This document shows positions 12,737 to 26,399 of a DNA stretch of 64,000 bases, one piece after another (positions within the stretch are counted from its first letter, which is position 1; every line of letters begins with the position of its first letter). The DNA is taken from contig NC_065577.1 of the NCBI RefSeq assembly GCF_937616625.2, forward strand, positions 21,837,501 to 21,901,500, read 5' to 3'. The stretch is from Mercurialis annua (Eukaryota > Streptophyta > Magnoliopsida > Malpighiales > Euphorbiaceae). Below the pieces are notes generated by a model. The model saw nothing but the letters and a program-made list of their open reading frames with translations. It was not told where the DNA came from and made no database searches. Both the position numbers and the translations under genes were made by a program.

Positions 12737-12738
12737 CA
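11299..12738 (+). repeat. Satellite array, A orientation
   Basis: 99-bp monomers resume at CGCGACATAAGCATGG and continue to the orientation switch. They include one half-unit at the insert edge and another near 12,050. Nothing else is seen. Confidence 0.95.
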
Positions 12739-12747
12739 GGCTAGCGT
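12737..12747. other. Satellite orientation switch A to B
   Basis: A-orientation sequence stops at CCTAACCAGG. A short scrap GCTAGCG follows, and then the reverse complement orientation begins at TTAACGTGTCGTTCCG. No foreign sequence lies at the switch. Confidence 0.9.
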
Positions 12748-13319
12748 TAACGTGTCGTTCCGATTACCTAAGCATGATTAGGTTATATTATGCAAAGTGT
12801 GCGTGTAAAGTGAAGATAGATTAGTATGTCGCGTCTCAAGTCTCTTTAACGCGTCGTTCTGATTACCTAAGCATGGTTAGTTTATATTACACAAGGTGTG
12901 CGTGAAAGTGACGCTAGATTAGTATGTTGCGTCTCAAGACTCTTTAATGCGTCGTTCTGAGTACCTAAGCATGGTTAGGTTATATTACGCAACGTGTGCT
13001 TGAAAAGTGACGCTAGATTAGTAAGTTGTGCCTCAAGTATCTTTAATGCGTCGTTTCGGTTACCATGCTTATGTCGCGTCACAAGTCTCTCTAACGCGTC
13101 GTTCCGATTACCTAAACATGGTTAGGTTATATTACACAATCTGTGCGTGAAAAGTAACAATAAATTCGTAAGTCGTGTCTCAAGTATATTTAACGCGTCG
13201 TTGCAATTACCAAACCATGGTTAGGTTATATTACGCAAAGTGAGTGTGATAAGTGACGCTAGCTTAGTATGTCGCGTCTCAGTTCTCTTCAACGCGATAT
13301 ATTACCAAACCATGGTTAG

Positions 13320-16300
13320 GTTATATTACAAAAAATTTGCATGAAAAGTGACACTAGAATAGTATGTCGCGTCTCAAGTCTCTTTAACGCGTCGTTTCGA
13401 TTACCATGATTATCTCGCATCGCAAGTCTCTTTAACTTGTCGTTCCGATTACCTAATAATCATGGTGAGTTTAATTTTTCGCAAAGTGTGTTTGAAAAGT
13501 GACGCTAGATTAGTTAGTCGCGTCTCAAGTCTCTCTAACGCATCAGTCCTATTTCCTAAGAATGGTCTGGTTATTTTTCGCAAAGTGTGTTTGAAAAGTG
13601 ACGCTAGATTAGTATGTCGCGTCTCAAGTCTCTTTAAAGCGTCGTTCCGATTACCTAATCATGGTTAGGTTGTATTACGAAAAGTGTGCGTGAAAAGTGA
13701 CGGCTAGATTAGTATTACGCATCTCAAGTCTCTGTAACGCGTCGTTTCGATTACCATGCCTATGTCGCGTCACAAGTCTCTCTAACCCGTCGTTCCGATT
13801 ACCTAAGCATGGTTAGGTTATATTACGCAACGTGTGCGTGAAAAATGACAATAGATTAGTATGTTGCGTCTCAAATTTATTTAACGCGTCGTTACGACTA
13901 CCTAAGCATTCTTAGGTTATATTACGCAAAGTGTGCGTGAAAAATGACAATCGATTAGTATTTGGCGTATCAAGTCTATTCAACGTGTCGTTCCGATTAC
14001 CTAAGCATGGTTAGGTTATATAACGCAAAGTGTGCGTAAAACGTGACGCTAGATTAGTATGTCGCGTTTCAAGTGTCTTTAACGCGCCGTTTCGATTACC
14101 ATGCTTAAGTTGCGTCACAAGTCTCTCTAATGAGTCGTTTCGAATACCTAAGCATGGTTAGGTTATATTACGCAAAGTGTGCGTTAAAAGTGACGCTAAA
14201 TTAGCATGTCGCGTCTCAAGTCTCATTAGCGCGTCGTTCGGATTACCTAAGCATGGTTAGCTTATATTACGCAAGGTGTGCGTGAAAGTAACGCTAGATT
14301 AGCATGTCGCGTCTCAAGGCTCGTTAACGCGTCGTTCCGATTACCTAAGCATAATTAGGTTATATTACGCAAAGTGTGCGTGAAAAGTGAAGCTAGATTA
14401 GTATGTCGCGTCTCAAGTCTCTTTAACGCGTCGTTCTGATTACCTAAGCATGGTTAGGTTATATTACGCAAGGTGTGCGTGAAAATGACGCTAGATTAGT
14501 ATGTCGCATCGCAAGGCTCTTTAACGCGTCGTTCTGAGTACCTAAACATGGTTAGGTTATATTACGCAACGTGTGCTTGAAAAGTGACGCTAGATTAGTA
14601 AGTCGTGTCTCAAGTATCTTTAATGCATCGTTTCGATTACCATGCTTATGTCGCGTCACAAGTCACTCTAACGCGTCGTTCCGATTACCTAAGCATGGTT
14701 AGGTTATATTACGCAACGTGTGCTTGAAAAGTGACGCTAGATTAATAAGTCGTGTCTCAAGTATCTTTAATGCGTCGTTGCGATTACCATACTTATGTCA
14801 CGTCACAAGTCTCTCTAACGCGTCGTTCTGATTACCTAAGCATGGTTAGATTATATTACACAAAATGTGCGTGAAAAGTAACAATAAATTATTAAGTCAT
14901 GTCTCAAGTATATTTAATGCGTCGTTGCAATTGGTTATATTACGCAAAGTGAGCATGAAAAGTGACGCTAGCTTAGTATGTCGCGTCTTAGTGCTCTTTA
15001 ACGCGTTGTTCTTATTAACTAATTATGGTTAGGTTATATTACGAAAAGTGTGCATGAAAATTGAAACTAGATTAGTATGTCGTGTCTCAAGTCTCTTTAA
15101 CGGGTCGTTTCGATTACCATGCTTATCTAGCGTCACAAGTCACTTTAACGCGTCGTTCAGATTACCGAAGTATGGTTAAGTTATATTACGCAAAGTTTCA
15201 TGAAAACTGACGGAAGATTAGTATGTCGCGTCTCAAGTGTCTCTAACACGTCGCTCCTATTTCCTAAGAATGGTTTGGTTATATTACGCAAAGTGTGCAT
15301 GAAAAGTGACGCTAGCTTAGTACGTCGCGTCTCAAGTGTCTCTCCAATGCGTTGTTCCGATTTTTGAGCATGGTAAGGTTAAATTACGCAATGTGTGCGA
15401 AATAAGTTACGCTAGGTTAGTATTACGCATCTTAAGTCTCTGTAACGCGTCGTTTCGATTACCATGCCTATGTCGCGTCACAAGTCTCACTAACGAGTCG
15501 TTACGATTACCTAAGCATGGTTAGTTATATTATGCAACGTTTGCGTGAAATATGACAATAGATTAGTATGTTACGTCTCAAATCTATTTAACGCGTCGTT
15601 CCGGCTACCTAAGAATGCTTAGGTTATATTACGCAAAGTGTGCGTGAAAATGACAATAGATTAGTATGTGGCGTCTCAAGTCTATTCAACGCGTTGTTCC
15701 GATTACCTAAGCATGGTTAGATTATATTATGCAAACTGTGCGTTAGACGTGACGCTAGATTAGTATGTCGCGTTTCAAGTGTCTTTAACGCGTCGTTTCG
15801 ATTACCATGCTTACGTCGCGTCACAAGTCTCTCTAACGCGTCGTTTCGAATACATAAGCATGGTTAGGTTATATTACGCAAAGTGTGCATGAAAAAGTAA
15901 CAATAGATTAGTATGTCGCATCTAAAGTCTCTTTAACGAGTCGTCCTGATTACCTAATCGTGGTTAGGTTATATTACGGAAAGAGTACGTGAAAAATGAC
16001 GCTAGACTAGTATGTCGCATCTCAAGTCTCTTTAAAGCGTCGTCCCGATTACCTAAGAATGGCTAGGTTGTTACGCAAAGTGTGCGTGAAAAGCGACGCT
16101 AGATTAGCATGTCGCGTCTCAAGGCTCGTTAACGCGTCGTTCCGAGTACCTAAGCATGATTAGGTTATATTACGCAAAGTGTGCGTGAAAAGTGAAGCTA
16201 GATTAGTAAGTCGCGTCTCAAGTCTCTTTAACGCATCGTTCTGATTACCTAAGCATGGTTAGGTTATATTACGCAAGGTGTGCGTGAAAGTGACGCTAGA

Positions 16301-18900
16301 TTAGTATGTCGCGTCTCAAGGCTCTTTTTATCGCGTCGTTCTGAGTACCTAAGCATGGTTAGGTTATATTACGCAACGTGTGCTTAAAAAGTGACGCTAG
16401 ATTAGTAAGTCGTGCCTCAAATATCATTAATGCGTCGTTTCGATTACCATGCTTATGTCGCGTCACAAGTCTCTCTAACGCGTCGTTCCGATTACCTAAG
16501 CTTGGTTAGGTTATATTACACAAAGTGTGCGTGAAAAGTAACACTAAATTTGTAAGTCGTGTCTCAAGTATATTTAACGTGTCGTTGCAACGCGTCTCAG
16601 TTCTCTTTAACGTGTTGTTCCTATTAAATAATTATGGTTATGTTATATTACGAAAAGTGTGCATGAAAAGTGATACTAGATTAGTATGTCGCGTCTCAAG
16701 TTTCTTTAACGCGTCCTTTCGATTACCATTTTCTCTTGCATCACAAGTCACTTTAACGCGTCGTTACGATTACCTAAGTATGGTTAGGTTATATTATGTA
16801 AAGTTTCATGAAAACTGACGCAAGATTAGTATGTCGCGTCTCAAGTCTCTCTAACGTGTCGCTCCTATTTCCTAAGAATGGTTTGGTTATATTACGCAAC
16901 GTGTGCTTGAAAAGTGACACTAGCTTAGTACGTTGCGTCTCAAGTCTCTCTAATGCGTCGTTTCGATTTATAAGCATGGGGTTATATTACCCAAAGTGTG
17001 CAAAATAAGTTACGCCAGATTAGTATTACGCATCTCAAGTCTCTGTAACGCGTCGTTTCACCATGCCTATGTCGCGTCACAAGTCTCTCTAACGCGTCGT
17101 TCCGATTATCTAAGCATGGTTAGGTTATATTACGCAACGTGTGCGTGAAAAATGACAATAGATTAGTATGTTGCGTCTCAAATCTATTTAACTCGTCTTT
17201 CCAACTACCTAAGCATGGTTAGGTTATATTAGGCAAAGTGTGCTTAAAAAATGACAATAGATATTAGTATGAGTCTAAAGTCACTTTAACGAGTTGTTAC
17301 GATTACCTAAGCATGGTCAGGCTATATTACGCACAGAGTGCTTGAAAAGTGACGCTAGATTAGTATGTCGCATCTCAAGTCTCTTGAACACGTTTTTTCG
17401 ATTACCTAAGAATGGTTAGGTTATATTACGCAAAGTGTGCGTTTTTCAGTGACGCTAGATTAGTATGTCTCGTCTGAAGTCTCTTTAACGCGTCGTCTGG
17501 ATTACCTAAGCATAGTTAGGTTATATTACGCGACGTGTGCGTGGAAAGTGACGCTAGATTAGCATGTCGCGTCTCAAGTCTCTTTAACACGTCGTTCCTA
17601 TTACCAAAGTATGGTTAGGTTATATTACACAAGGTGTGCATGAAAAGTGACGCTAGATTAGTATGTCGTGTCTCAAGGCTCTTTAACGCATCGTTCCGAT
17701 TACCTAAGCATGGTTATATTATATTACGCAAAGTGTGCTTGAAAAGTGACGCTAGATTAGTATGTCGCGTCTCAAGTCTCTTTAACGCGTCGTTCTGAAT
17801 ACCTATAATACGCGAGGTGTGCGTGAAAAGTGACGCTAGATTAGTATGTCGTGTCTCAAGTCTCTTTAACGCGTCGTTTTGATTACCATGCTTATATCGC
17901 ATCACAAGTCTCTCTAACGCGTCGTTCCGATTTCCTAAGCATGGTTAGGCTATATTACACAAAGTGTGCGTGAAAAGAAACAATAAATTAGTATGTCGTG
18001 TCTCAAATATATTTAACGCGTCGTTCAGATTACTTAAGCATGGTTAGGTTATATTACAGAAAGTGTGCGTGAAAAGGGACGCTAGAATAGCATGTCGCGT
18101 CTCAATTCTCATTAACACGTTGTTCCGATTAACTAAGCATGGTTATATTACGAAAAGTGTGCGTGAAATGTGACACTAGATTAGTATGTCGCGTCTCAAG
18201 TCTCTTTAACGCGTCGTTTCGATTACCATGCTTTATCTCGGGTCACAAGTCTTATTAACGCGTCGTTCTGATTACGTAAGTATGGTTAGGTTTTATTACA
18301 CAAAGTGTGCGCGAAAAGTGACGCTAGATTAGTACGTTGCGTCTCAAGTTTCTCTAACGCGTCGTTCTGATTTCTAAGCATGGTTAGCAAAGTGTACAAA
18401 AAAAAGTGACGCTAGATTAGTATTACGTGTCTCAAATCTCTGTAGCACGTCGTTTTTGATTACCATGCCTATGTCGTGTCACAAGTCTCTCTAGCGCTTC
18501 GTTCCGATTACCTAAGCATGGTTAGGTTATATTACGCAAAGTGTGCTTGAAAAGTGATGCTAGATTAGTACGTCACATCTCAAGTCTCTCTAATGCGTCG
18601 TTCTGATTTCTAAGCATGGTTAGGCTATATTACGCAAAATGTGCAAAACAAATGACGCTAGATTAGTATTACGCGTCTCAAATCTTTGTAACGTGCCGTT
18701 TTGGATTACCATGCCTATGTCGCGTCACAAGTCTCTCTAACGCGTTGTTTCAATTACCTACGCATGGTTAGGTTATATTACGCAACATGTGCATGAAAAG
18801 TGACGTTTGATTAGTATGTCGCGTCGCAAGTCTCTCTAATGCGTCGTTCCGATTGCCTAAGCTTGGTTAGGTTATATTACGCAGAGAGTGCGTAAAAGTG
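13320..18900 (-). repeat. Inverted copy of the 1-4,560 array
   Basis: Rare monomer variants of 1-4,560 reappear here as reverse complements in reversed order. Pairs: 4,170 with 13,715; 3,600-3,890 with 14,020-14,160; 3,430-3,560 with 14,180-14,330; 1,835 with 15,190; 1,225 with 17,435; 690 with 17,975; 240 with 18,415; and 1-60 with 18,850-18,910. This arm has about 1.7 kb extra (15.5-17.2 kb) from an additional internal block copy. Confidence 0.75.
13970..17450 (-). repeat. Higher-order block P, two adjacent copies
   Basis: Blocks of about 1.7 kb beginning near 13,970 and 15,690 share an ordered set of variants: TTTCAAGTGTCTTTAACGCG (14,070; 15,775), CGTTGCAA (14,928; 16,580), GTTTCATGAAAACTGACG (15,187; 16,803) and AAATAAGTTACGC (15,391; 17,006). 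A partial copy precedes them at 12,760-13,250, and a fourth lies at about 26,400-28,200. Confidence 0.7.
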
Positions 18901-19352
18901 ACGCTAGATTAGTATGTCGCGTCTCAAGTCTCTTTAATGCGTCGTTCTTACTATCTAAGCATGGTTAGGTTATCTTACGCAAAGTGTGCGTGAAAAGTTA
19001 TAATATTAGTAAGTTGCGTCTCAAGTCTCTTTAATGCGTCGTATCAATTACCAAGCTTAACTCGCGTCACAAGTCTATCTAACGTGTCGTTCCGATTACC
19101 TAACTATGGTTAGGTTATATTACGCAAAGTGTGCGGTAAAAGTGAAAATAGATTAGTATGTCGCGTATCAATCTCTTTAACACATCGTTTCGATGACCAA
19201 AGCATGGTAAGGTTATATTACTCAAAGAGTGAGTGAATAGTGACGGTAGATTAGTATGTCGTGTCTCAAGTCTCTTTTACGCGTCGTTCCGATTACTTAA
19301 GCATCGTAAGGTTATATTATGCAAAGTGTGCGTAAAAACTGACGCTAAGTGT

Positions 19353-21320
19353 GCATAAAAAGGGACGCTACATTAGTATGTTTTCCGTCTCAAGTATCTT
19401 TAACGCGTTGTTCCGAATACCTAAGCATGGTTAGATTGCATTACGGAAAGTGTGCTCAAAAAATTACATTTCATTAGTATGGCGCGTCTCAAGTCTCTTT
19501 AATGTGTCGTTCCGATTACCAAAGATTGGTTATGTTATATTATGAAAATTGTGCGTGAAAAGTGACGTTAGACTAGTATGTCACGTCTTAAGTCTCTTAA
19601 CGCGTTGTTCCGATTACCTAAGCATTGTTAGGTTATTTTATGCAAAGTGTGTGTGAAAAGTTACGTTGGATTAGTATGTCGCCTCTCAAGTCTCTTTAAT
19701 GCGTCGTTCGATTATCAAAGCATGGTTAGGTTATTTTACGCAAAGTGTGCGTGAAAAGTGACGCTCGATTAGTATGTCATGTCTCAAATCTCTTTAACGC
19801 GTGTTCCGGTTACCTAAGCATGGTTAAAAGTGACGCTAGATTAGTATGTCGCGTCTGAAGTCTCTTTAACGCGTCGTTCCGATTACCCTTACATGGTTCG
19901 TTTATACTACGCAAAGTGTGCGTGAAAAGTGACGCTAGATTAGTATGTCACGTCTCAAGTCTCCTTAACTCGTTGTTCCGATTACCTATGCATGGTTACG
20001 CTAGATTAGTATGGCGCGTCTCTTTAACGCGTCGTTCGATTACCATGCTTATGTCGTGTCACAAGTCTCTTTAACGCGTGTTCCGATAACCTAAGCATGG
20101 TTAAGTTATATTATGCAAATTGTACGTGAAAAGTGATGTTAGATTAGGATGTCGCCTCACAAGTCTCTCTAACGCGTAGTTCCGATTACCTAAGCATCAT
20201 TAAGCTATATTACGCAAAGTGTGCGTGAAAAGTGACGCTAAATTAGTATGTCGCGTCTCAAATCTCTTTAATGTGTCATTCTAATTACCTAAGCATGGTT
20301 AGGTTGTATTACGCAAAGTCTATGTAAAAAGTGACACTAGATTTATTACCATGCTTATGTCGCGTCACAAGTCTCTCTAACGCGTCGTTCTGATTACCTA
20401 AGCATGGCTGAGTTATATTACGCAATGTGTGCTTGAAAAGTGACACTAGATTAATATGTCGCATCACAAGTCTCTCAAACGCGTCACCTAAGCATCATTA
20501 AGCTATATTACGCAAAGTGTGCGTGAAAAGTGAAGCTAAATTAGTATGTCGCGTCTCAAGTCTATGTAACGCATCGTTTTGATTACCATGCTTATGTCGC
20601 GTCTCAAATCTCTCTAACGCGTCGTTTCGATTACTTAAGTATGGTTAGGTTATATTACGCAAAGTGTGCGTGAAAAGTGACGCTAGATTAGTATGTCGCG
20701 TCTCAAGTCTCTTTAATGCGTCATTCCGATTACCTAAGCATGGTTAGGTTATATTACGCAAAGTCTGCATAAAACGTGATGCTAGATTAGTATGGTGGGC
20801 CTCAAGTCTCTTTAACGCGTCGTTTGGATTACCATGCTTATGGCGCGTCTCAAGTCTCTTTAACGCGTCGTTTCGATTACCATGCTTATGTCGTGTCACA
20901 AGTCTCTCTAACGCGTCGTTCCGGTTACCAAATCATGGTTATGTTATATTATGCCAAGTGCGCGCTAAAAGTGTCGCAAGATTAGTATGTCGAGTCACAA
21001 GTCTCTTTAACACGTTGTTACGATTGCCTAAGCTTGCTTAAGTTATATTACGCAGTGTGCGTAAAAGGTGAGGCTAGATTAGTGTGGCGCGTCTCAAGTC
21101 TTTTTAACGCTTCGTTTCGATTCCATGCTTATGTCACGTTACAAGTATCTCTAACACAATGTTCCGATTTCCAAAGCATGGTTAGGTTATATTACACATA
21201 GTGTGCGTGAAAAGTAAATAATGTATGTCCCGTCGTAAGTCTCTTTAACATGTAGTTCCGATGACCTAATCATGGTGAGTTTATTTTTTCGCAAAGTGTG
21301 CGTGAAAAGTGACGCTAGAT
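19353..21320 (-). repeat. Higher-order block R, copy 1
   Basis: Starts at GGGACGCTACATTAGTATG with the unusual TTTTCCGTCTC. It runs through TTACCCTTACATGGTTCG (19,885) and CAAGTGCGCGCTAAAAGTG (20,955) to TTACACATAGTGTGCG (21,190). The same series recurs from 23,252 and, less completely, from about 28,290. Confidence 0.75.
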
Positions 21321-21339
21321 TAGTATATCGCATCTCAAG

Positions 21340-23245
21340 TCTCTTTAACGCATCCTTACGATTACCTAAGCATGGTTAGGTTTTATTACCCAAAGTGTGC
21401 ATAAAAAGTGACTCTAGATTAACATGTCGCGTCTCAAGTCACTTTAACGCGTCATTCTGATTACCTAAGCATGGTTAGCTTATATTACGCTAAGTGTTCG
21501 TGAAAAGTGACGCAAGATTAGTATTGCGCCTCTCAAGTCTCTTAAATGTGTCGTTTGGATTTTCATGCTTATGTCACGTCATAGGTCTCTCTAATTCGTC
21601 GTTTCGATTACCTAAGAATGGTTAGGTTATATTACGCAAAGTGTGCGTGAAAAGTGATGCTAGATTTGTATGTCGAGTCACAAGTCTCTTTAACGCGTCG
21701 TTTTGATTACCTAAGCATAGTTAGGTTAAATTACGCAAAATTTACGTGAGAAGTGATGGAAGATTAGTATGTCACGTCACAAGTCTCTCTAACGAGTCGT
21801 TCAAATTACCTAATCATGGTTAGGTTATATTACGCAAAGTGTGCGTGAAAAGTGACGCTAGATTAGTGTCGAGTCTCAAGTCTCTTTAATGCGTCGTTCC
21901 GATTACCAAAGCATGGTTAGGTTATATTGCACAAATTGTGCGTGAAAAGTGACAATAGATTAGTATGTCGTATCTCAAGTCTCTTTAACGCGTAGTTTCG
22001 ATTACTATACTACGCTTATGTCGCATCACAAGTCTCCTTTACAGGTCGTTCCGATTACCAAAGCATGGTTAGGTTATATTTACCAAAGTGTGCTTGAAAA
22101 GTGACAATAGACGCGTCGTTTCAATTACCATGCTTATGTCGCGTCACAAGTCTCTCTAAATCGTCGTTCTGATTACCAAAGCATGGTTAGGTTATATTAC
22201 GCAAAGTGTGCATGAAAAGTGATGCTAGATTTGTTTGTCGAGTCACAAGCCTACTCGTCGTTCCGATTACCTGAGCATGGTTAGGTTATACTACGCAAAA
22301 TGTGTGTTAAAAGTCACGCTAGATCAGTATGTCGCGTCTCAAGTCTCTTTAGTGCGTCGTTCCGATTCCCTAAGCATGGTTAGGTTATATTACACATAAA
22401 GTGCATGAATAGTAACGGTGGATTAGTATGTCGCGTCTCAAGTCTCTTTAACGAGTCGTTTCGATTATTATGTTTATGTCGCGTAACAAGCATCTCAAAC
22501 ACGTCGTTCTGATTACCGAAGCATGGTTAGGTTATATTATGCAAAGTGTGCGTGAAAAGTCACAATTAATTAGTATGTCGCGTCTCAAGTCTCTTTAACG
22601 CGCTGTCCCGATTACCTAAGCATGGTTAAGGTATTTTACGCAAAGTGTGCGTGAAAAGTAACGCTATATTAGTATGTCACATATCAAGTCTCTTTTACGC
22701 GTGTTCTGATTACCTAAGCATGGTTAGGTTATATTACACAAAGTGTGCGTGAAAAGTGACGCTAGATTAGTATGTCGCCTCTCAAGTCTCTATAACGCGT
22801 CGTTCCGATTACCAAATCATGGTTAGGTTATTTTACGCAATGTGTGCGTGAAAAGTGATGCTAGATTAGTATGTCGCGTCTGAAGTCTCTTTAACGCGTT
22901 TTTCCAATTACCTAAGCTTGGTTAGGTTATATTTTTCCAAGTTTGCGTGAAAAGTGATGCTAGATTAGTATGTCGTGTCTCAAGTCTCTTTAACGCGTGT
23001 TCTGATTGCCTAAGCATGGTTAGGTTATATTACACAAAGTGTGCGTGAAAAGTGACGCTAGATTACTATGTCACGTCTCAAGCCTCTTTAACGCGCAGTT
23101 CCGATTACCTAAGCATGGTTAGGTTATATTTCACAAAGTGTGCGTGAAAAGTGATGCTAGATTAGTATGTAGTGTCTCAAGTCTCTTTTACGTGTCGTTC
23201 CGATTACCTAAGCATGGTTAGCTTATAATACGCTAAGTTTGCGTG
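21340..23245 (-). repeat. Higher-order block S, copy 1
   Basis: Ordered variants include TTTTATTACCCAAAGTGTGC (21,380), GATTTTCATGCTTATG (21,555), AAATTTACGTGAGAAGTGAT (21,738) and TACGCTTATGTCGCATC (22,010). They recur in the same order and orientation at about 58,855-60,640. The distant copy lacks about 170 bp corresponding to 22,540-22,700. Confidence 0.8.
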
Positions 23246-23251
23246 AAAAGG

Positions 23252-25460
23252 GACGCTACATTAGTATGTTTTCCGTCTCAAGTATCTTTAACGCGTTGTT
23301 CCGAAAACCTAAGCTTGGTTAGGTTGCATTACGGAAAGTGTGTTCGAAAAGTGACGTTTCATTAGTATGGCGCATCTCAAGTCTCTTTAATGAGTCGTTC
23401 CGATTACCAAAGATTGGTTATGTTATATTATGCAAATTGTCCGTGAAAAGTGACGCTAGACTAGTATGTCACGTCTTAAGTCTCTTAACGCGTTGTTCCG
23501 ATTACCTAAGCATGGTTAGGTCATTTTACGCAAAGTGTGTGTGAAAAGTTACGCTGGAATAGTATGTCGCCTCTCAAGTCTCTTTAATGTGTCGTTCGAT
23601 TATCTAAGCATGGTTAGGTTATTTTACGCGAAGTGTGCGTGAAAAGTGACCCTTGATTAGTATGTCATGTCTCAAATCTCTTTAACGCGTGTTCCGGTTA
23701 CCTAAGCATGGTTAAAAGTGACGCTAGATTAGTATGTCGCGTCTGAAGTCTCTTTAACGCGTCGTTCCGATTACCCTTACATGGTTCGTTTATACTACGC
23801 AAAGTGTGCGTGAAAAGTTACGCTAGATTAGTATGTCACGTCTCAAGTCTCCTTAACTCGTTGTTCCGATTACCTATGCATGGTTACGCTAGATTAGTAT
23901 GGCGCGTCTCAAGTCTCTTTAACGCGTCGTTCGATTACCATGCTTATGTCGTGTCACAAGTCTCTTTAACGCGTGTTCTGATTACCTAAGCATGGTTAGG
24001 TTATATTACGCAAATTGTGCGTGAAAAGTGATGCTAGATTAGTATGTCGCCTCACAAGTCTCTAACGCGTCGTTCCGATTACCTAAGCATAATTAGTATA
24101 TATTACGTGAAGTGTGCGTGTAAAGTGACGCTAAATTAGTATGTCGCGTCTCAAGTCTCTTTAATGTGTCATTCCAATTACCTAAGCATGGTTAGGTTAT
24201 ATTACGCAAAGTCTGCGTAAAAAGTGACGCTAGATTAGTATGGCGTGTCTCAAGTCACTTTAGTGCGTCGTTTTTATTACCATGCTTATGTCGCGTCACA
24301 AGTCTCTCCAACGCGTCGTTCTGATTATCTAAGCATGGCTGAGTTATATTACGCAATGTGTGCTTGAAAAGTGACACTAGATTAATATGTCGTGTCACAA
24401 GTCTCTCTAACGCGCCACCTAAGCATCATTAAGCTATATTACGCAAAGTGTGCGTGAAAAGTGAAGCTAAATTAGTATGTCGCGTCTCAAGTCTATGTAA
24501 CGCGTCGTTTTGATTACCATGCTTATGTTGCGTCTCAAATCTCTCTAACGCGTCGTTCCGATTACTTAAGTATGGTTAGGCTATATTACGCAAAGTGTGC
24601 GTGAAAAGTGACGCTAGATTAGTATGTCGCGTCTCAAGTCTCTTTAATGCGTCATTCCGATTACCTAAGCATGGTTAGGTTATATTACGCAAAGTCTGCA
24701 TAAAACGTGACGCTAGATTAGTATTGCGGGCCTCAAGTCTCTTTAACGCGTCGTTTGGATTACCATGCTTATGGCGCGTCTCAAGTCTCTTTAACGCGTC
24801 GTTTCGATTACCATGCTTATGTCGTGTCACAAGTCTCTTTGTCGCGTGCTTTGATTACCTAAGCATGGCTAGGTTGTATTACGCAAAGTATGCGTGAAAA
24901 GTGACGCTTGATTAGTATGTCGCGTCTCAAGTCTCTTTAATGCATCTTTCTGATTACCTAAGAATGGTTCAGTTATATTACGCAAAGTGTGCATGAAAAG
25001 GGACAATAGACTAGTATGTCGCGTGTCAAGTCTCTATAACGCATCATTCCGGTTACCAAATCATGGTTATGTTATATTACGCCAAGTGCGCGCTAAAAGT
25101 GTCGCAAGATTAGTATGTCGCGTCACAAGTCTCTTTAACGCGTTGTTACGATTGCCTAAGCTTGCTTAAGTTATATTACGCAGTGTGCGTAAAAAGTGAA
25201 GCTAGATTAGTGTGGCGCGTCTCAAGTATTTTTAACGCTTCATTTCGATTCCATACTTATGTCACGTTACAAGTATCTCTAACACAATGTTCCGATTTCC
25301 AAAGCATGGTTAGGTTATATTACACATAGTGTGCGTGAAAAGTGACAATAGATTAGTATGTTGCGTCGCAAGTCTCTTTAACATGTGATTCCGATTCCTA
25401 ATAATCATTGTGAGTTTATTTTTTCGCAAAGTGTGCGTAAAAAGTGACGCTAGATTAGTA
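23252..25460 (-). repeat. Higher-order block R, copy 2
   Basis: Repeats 19,353-21,320 with the same succession of private variants, including TTTTCCGTCTC near 23,270, TTACCCTTACATGGTTCG near 23,770 and TTACACATAGTGTGCG near 25,320. Copies R1 and R2 flank block S. Confidence 0.75.
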
Positions 25461-26399
25461 TGTCGCGTCTCAAATCTCTTTAACGCGTCGTTCCGATTAC
25501 CAAAGCATGGTTAGGTTATATTACGCAATGTGTGCGTGAAAAATGACGCTAGATTAGTATGACACGTCTCAAGTCTCTTTAACGCTTCGTTTCGATTACC
25601 ATGCTTATGTCACGTTACAAGTCTCTCAAACATATCGTTTCGATTACCATGCTTATGTCACGTTACAAGTCTCTCAAACATATCGTTCAAATTACCTAAG
25701 CATTTTTAGGTTGTATTACAGAAATTGTGCGTGAAAAGTGACAATTGATTAGTATGTCGCGTCTCAAGTCACTTTAACGCGTCGTTCCGATTACCTAAGC
25801 ATGGTTAATTGATTATACGCAAATTGTATGTGAAAAGTGACGCTAGATTAGTATGTCGCTTCTCAAGTCTCTATAACGCGTCGTTTTGATTACCTATTCA
25901 TGGTTAGGTTAATATTACGCAATGCTTCCTTGAAACCTGTCGCTAGGTTAGTATGTCGCGTCTCAAGTCTCTTTAACGCGTCGTTCCGATTACCTAAGCA
26001 TGGTTAGGTCACATTACTTAAAGTGTGAGTGAAAAGTTACGCTAGATTAGTATGTCGTGTCTCAAGTCTCTGAAACGCGTTGTTCCGATTACCTAAGCAT
26101 GGTTAGGTTATATTACGCTAAGAGTGCGTAAAAATTGACACTAGATTAATATGGCGGGTTTCCAGACTCTTTGACGCGTAGTTTCGGTTACCATACTTAT
26201 GTCGCGTCACAAGTGTCTCTAACGCGTCGTTATGATTATCTAAGCATGGTTAGGTTAGGTTACGCAAAGTATGCGTGAAAATTGAAGCTAGATTAGTATG
26301 TCGCGTCTCAAGTCTGTTTAACGCGTCATTCCGATTATCTAAGAATGGTTAGGTTATATTATGCAAAGTGTGCATGACAAGTGACGCTAGATTAGTATG

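Noticed and set aside
1..12738. CRISPR-like array because of regular repeats
   Set aside because: Units are contiguous and similar over their full length with no unique spacers, and the context is plant nuclear DNA.
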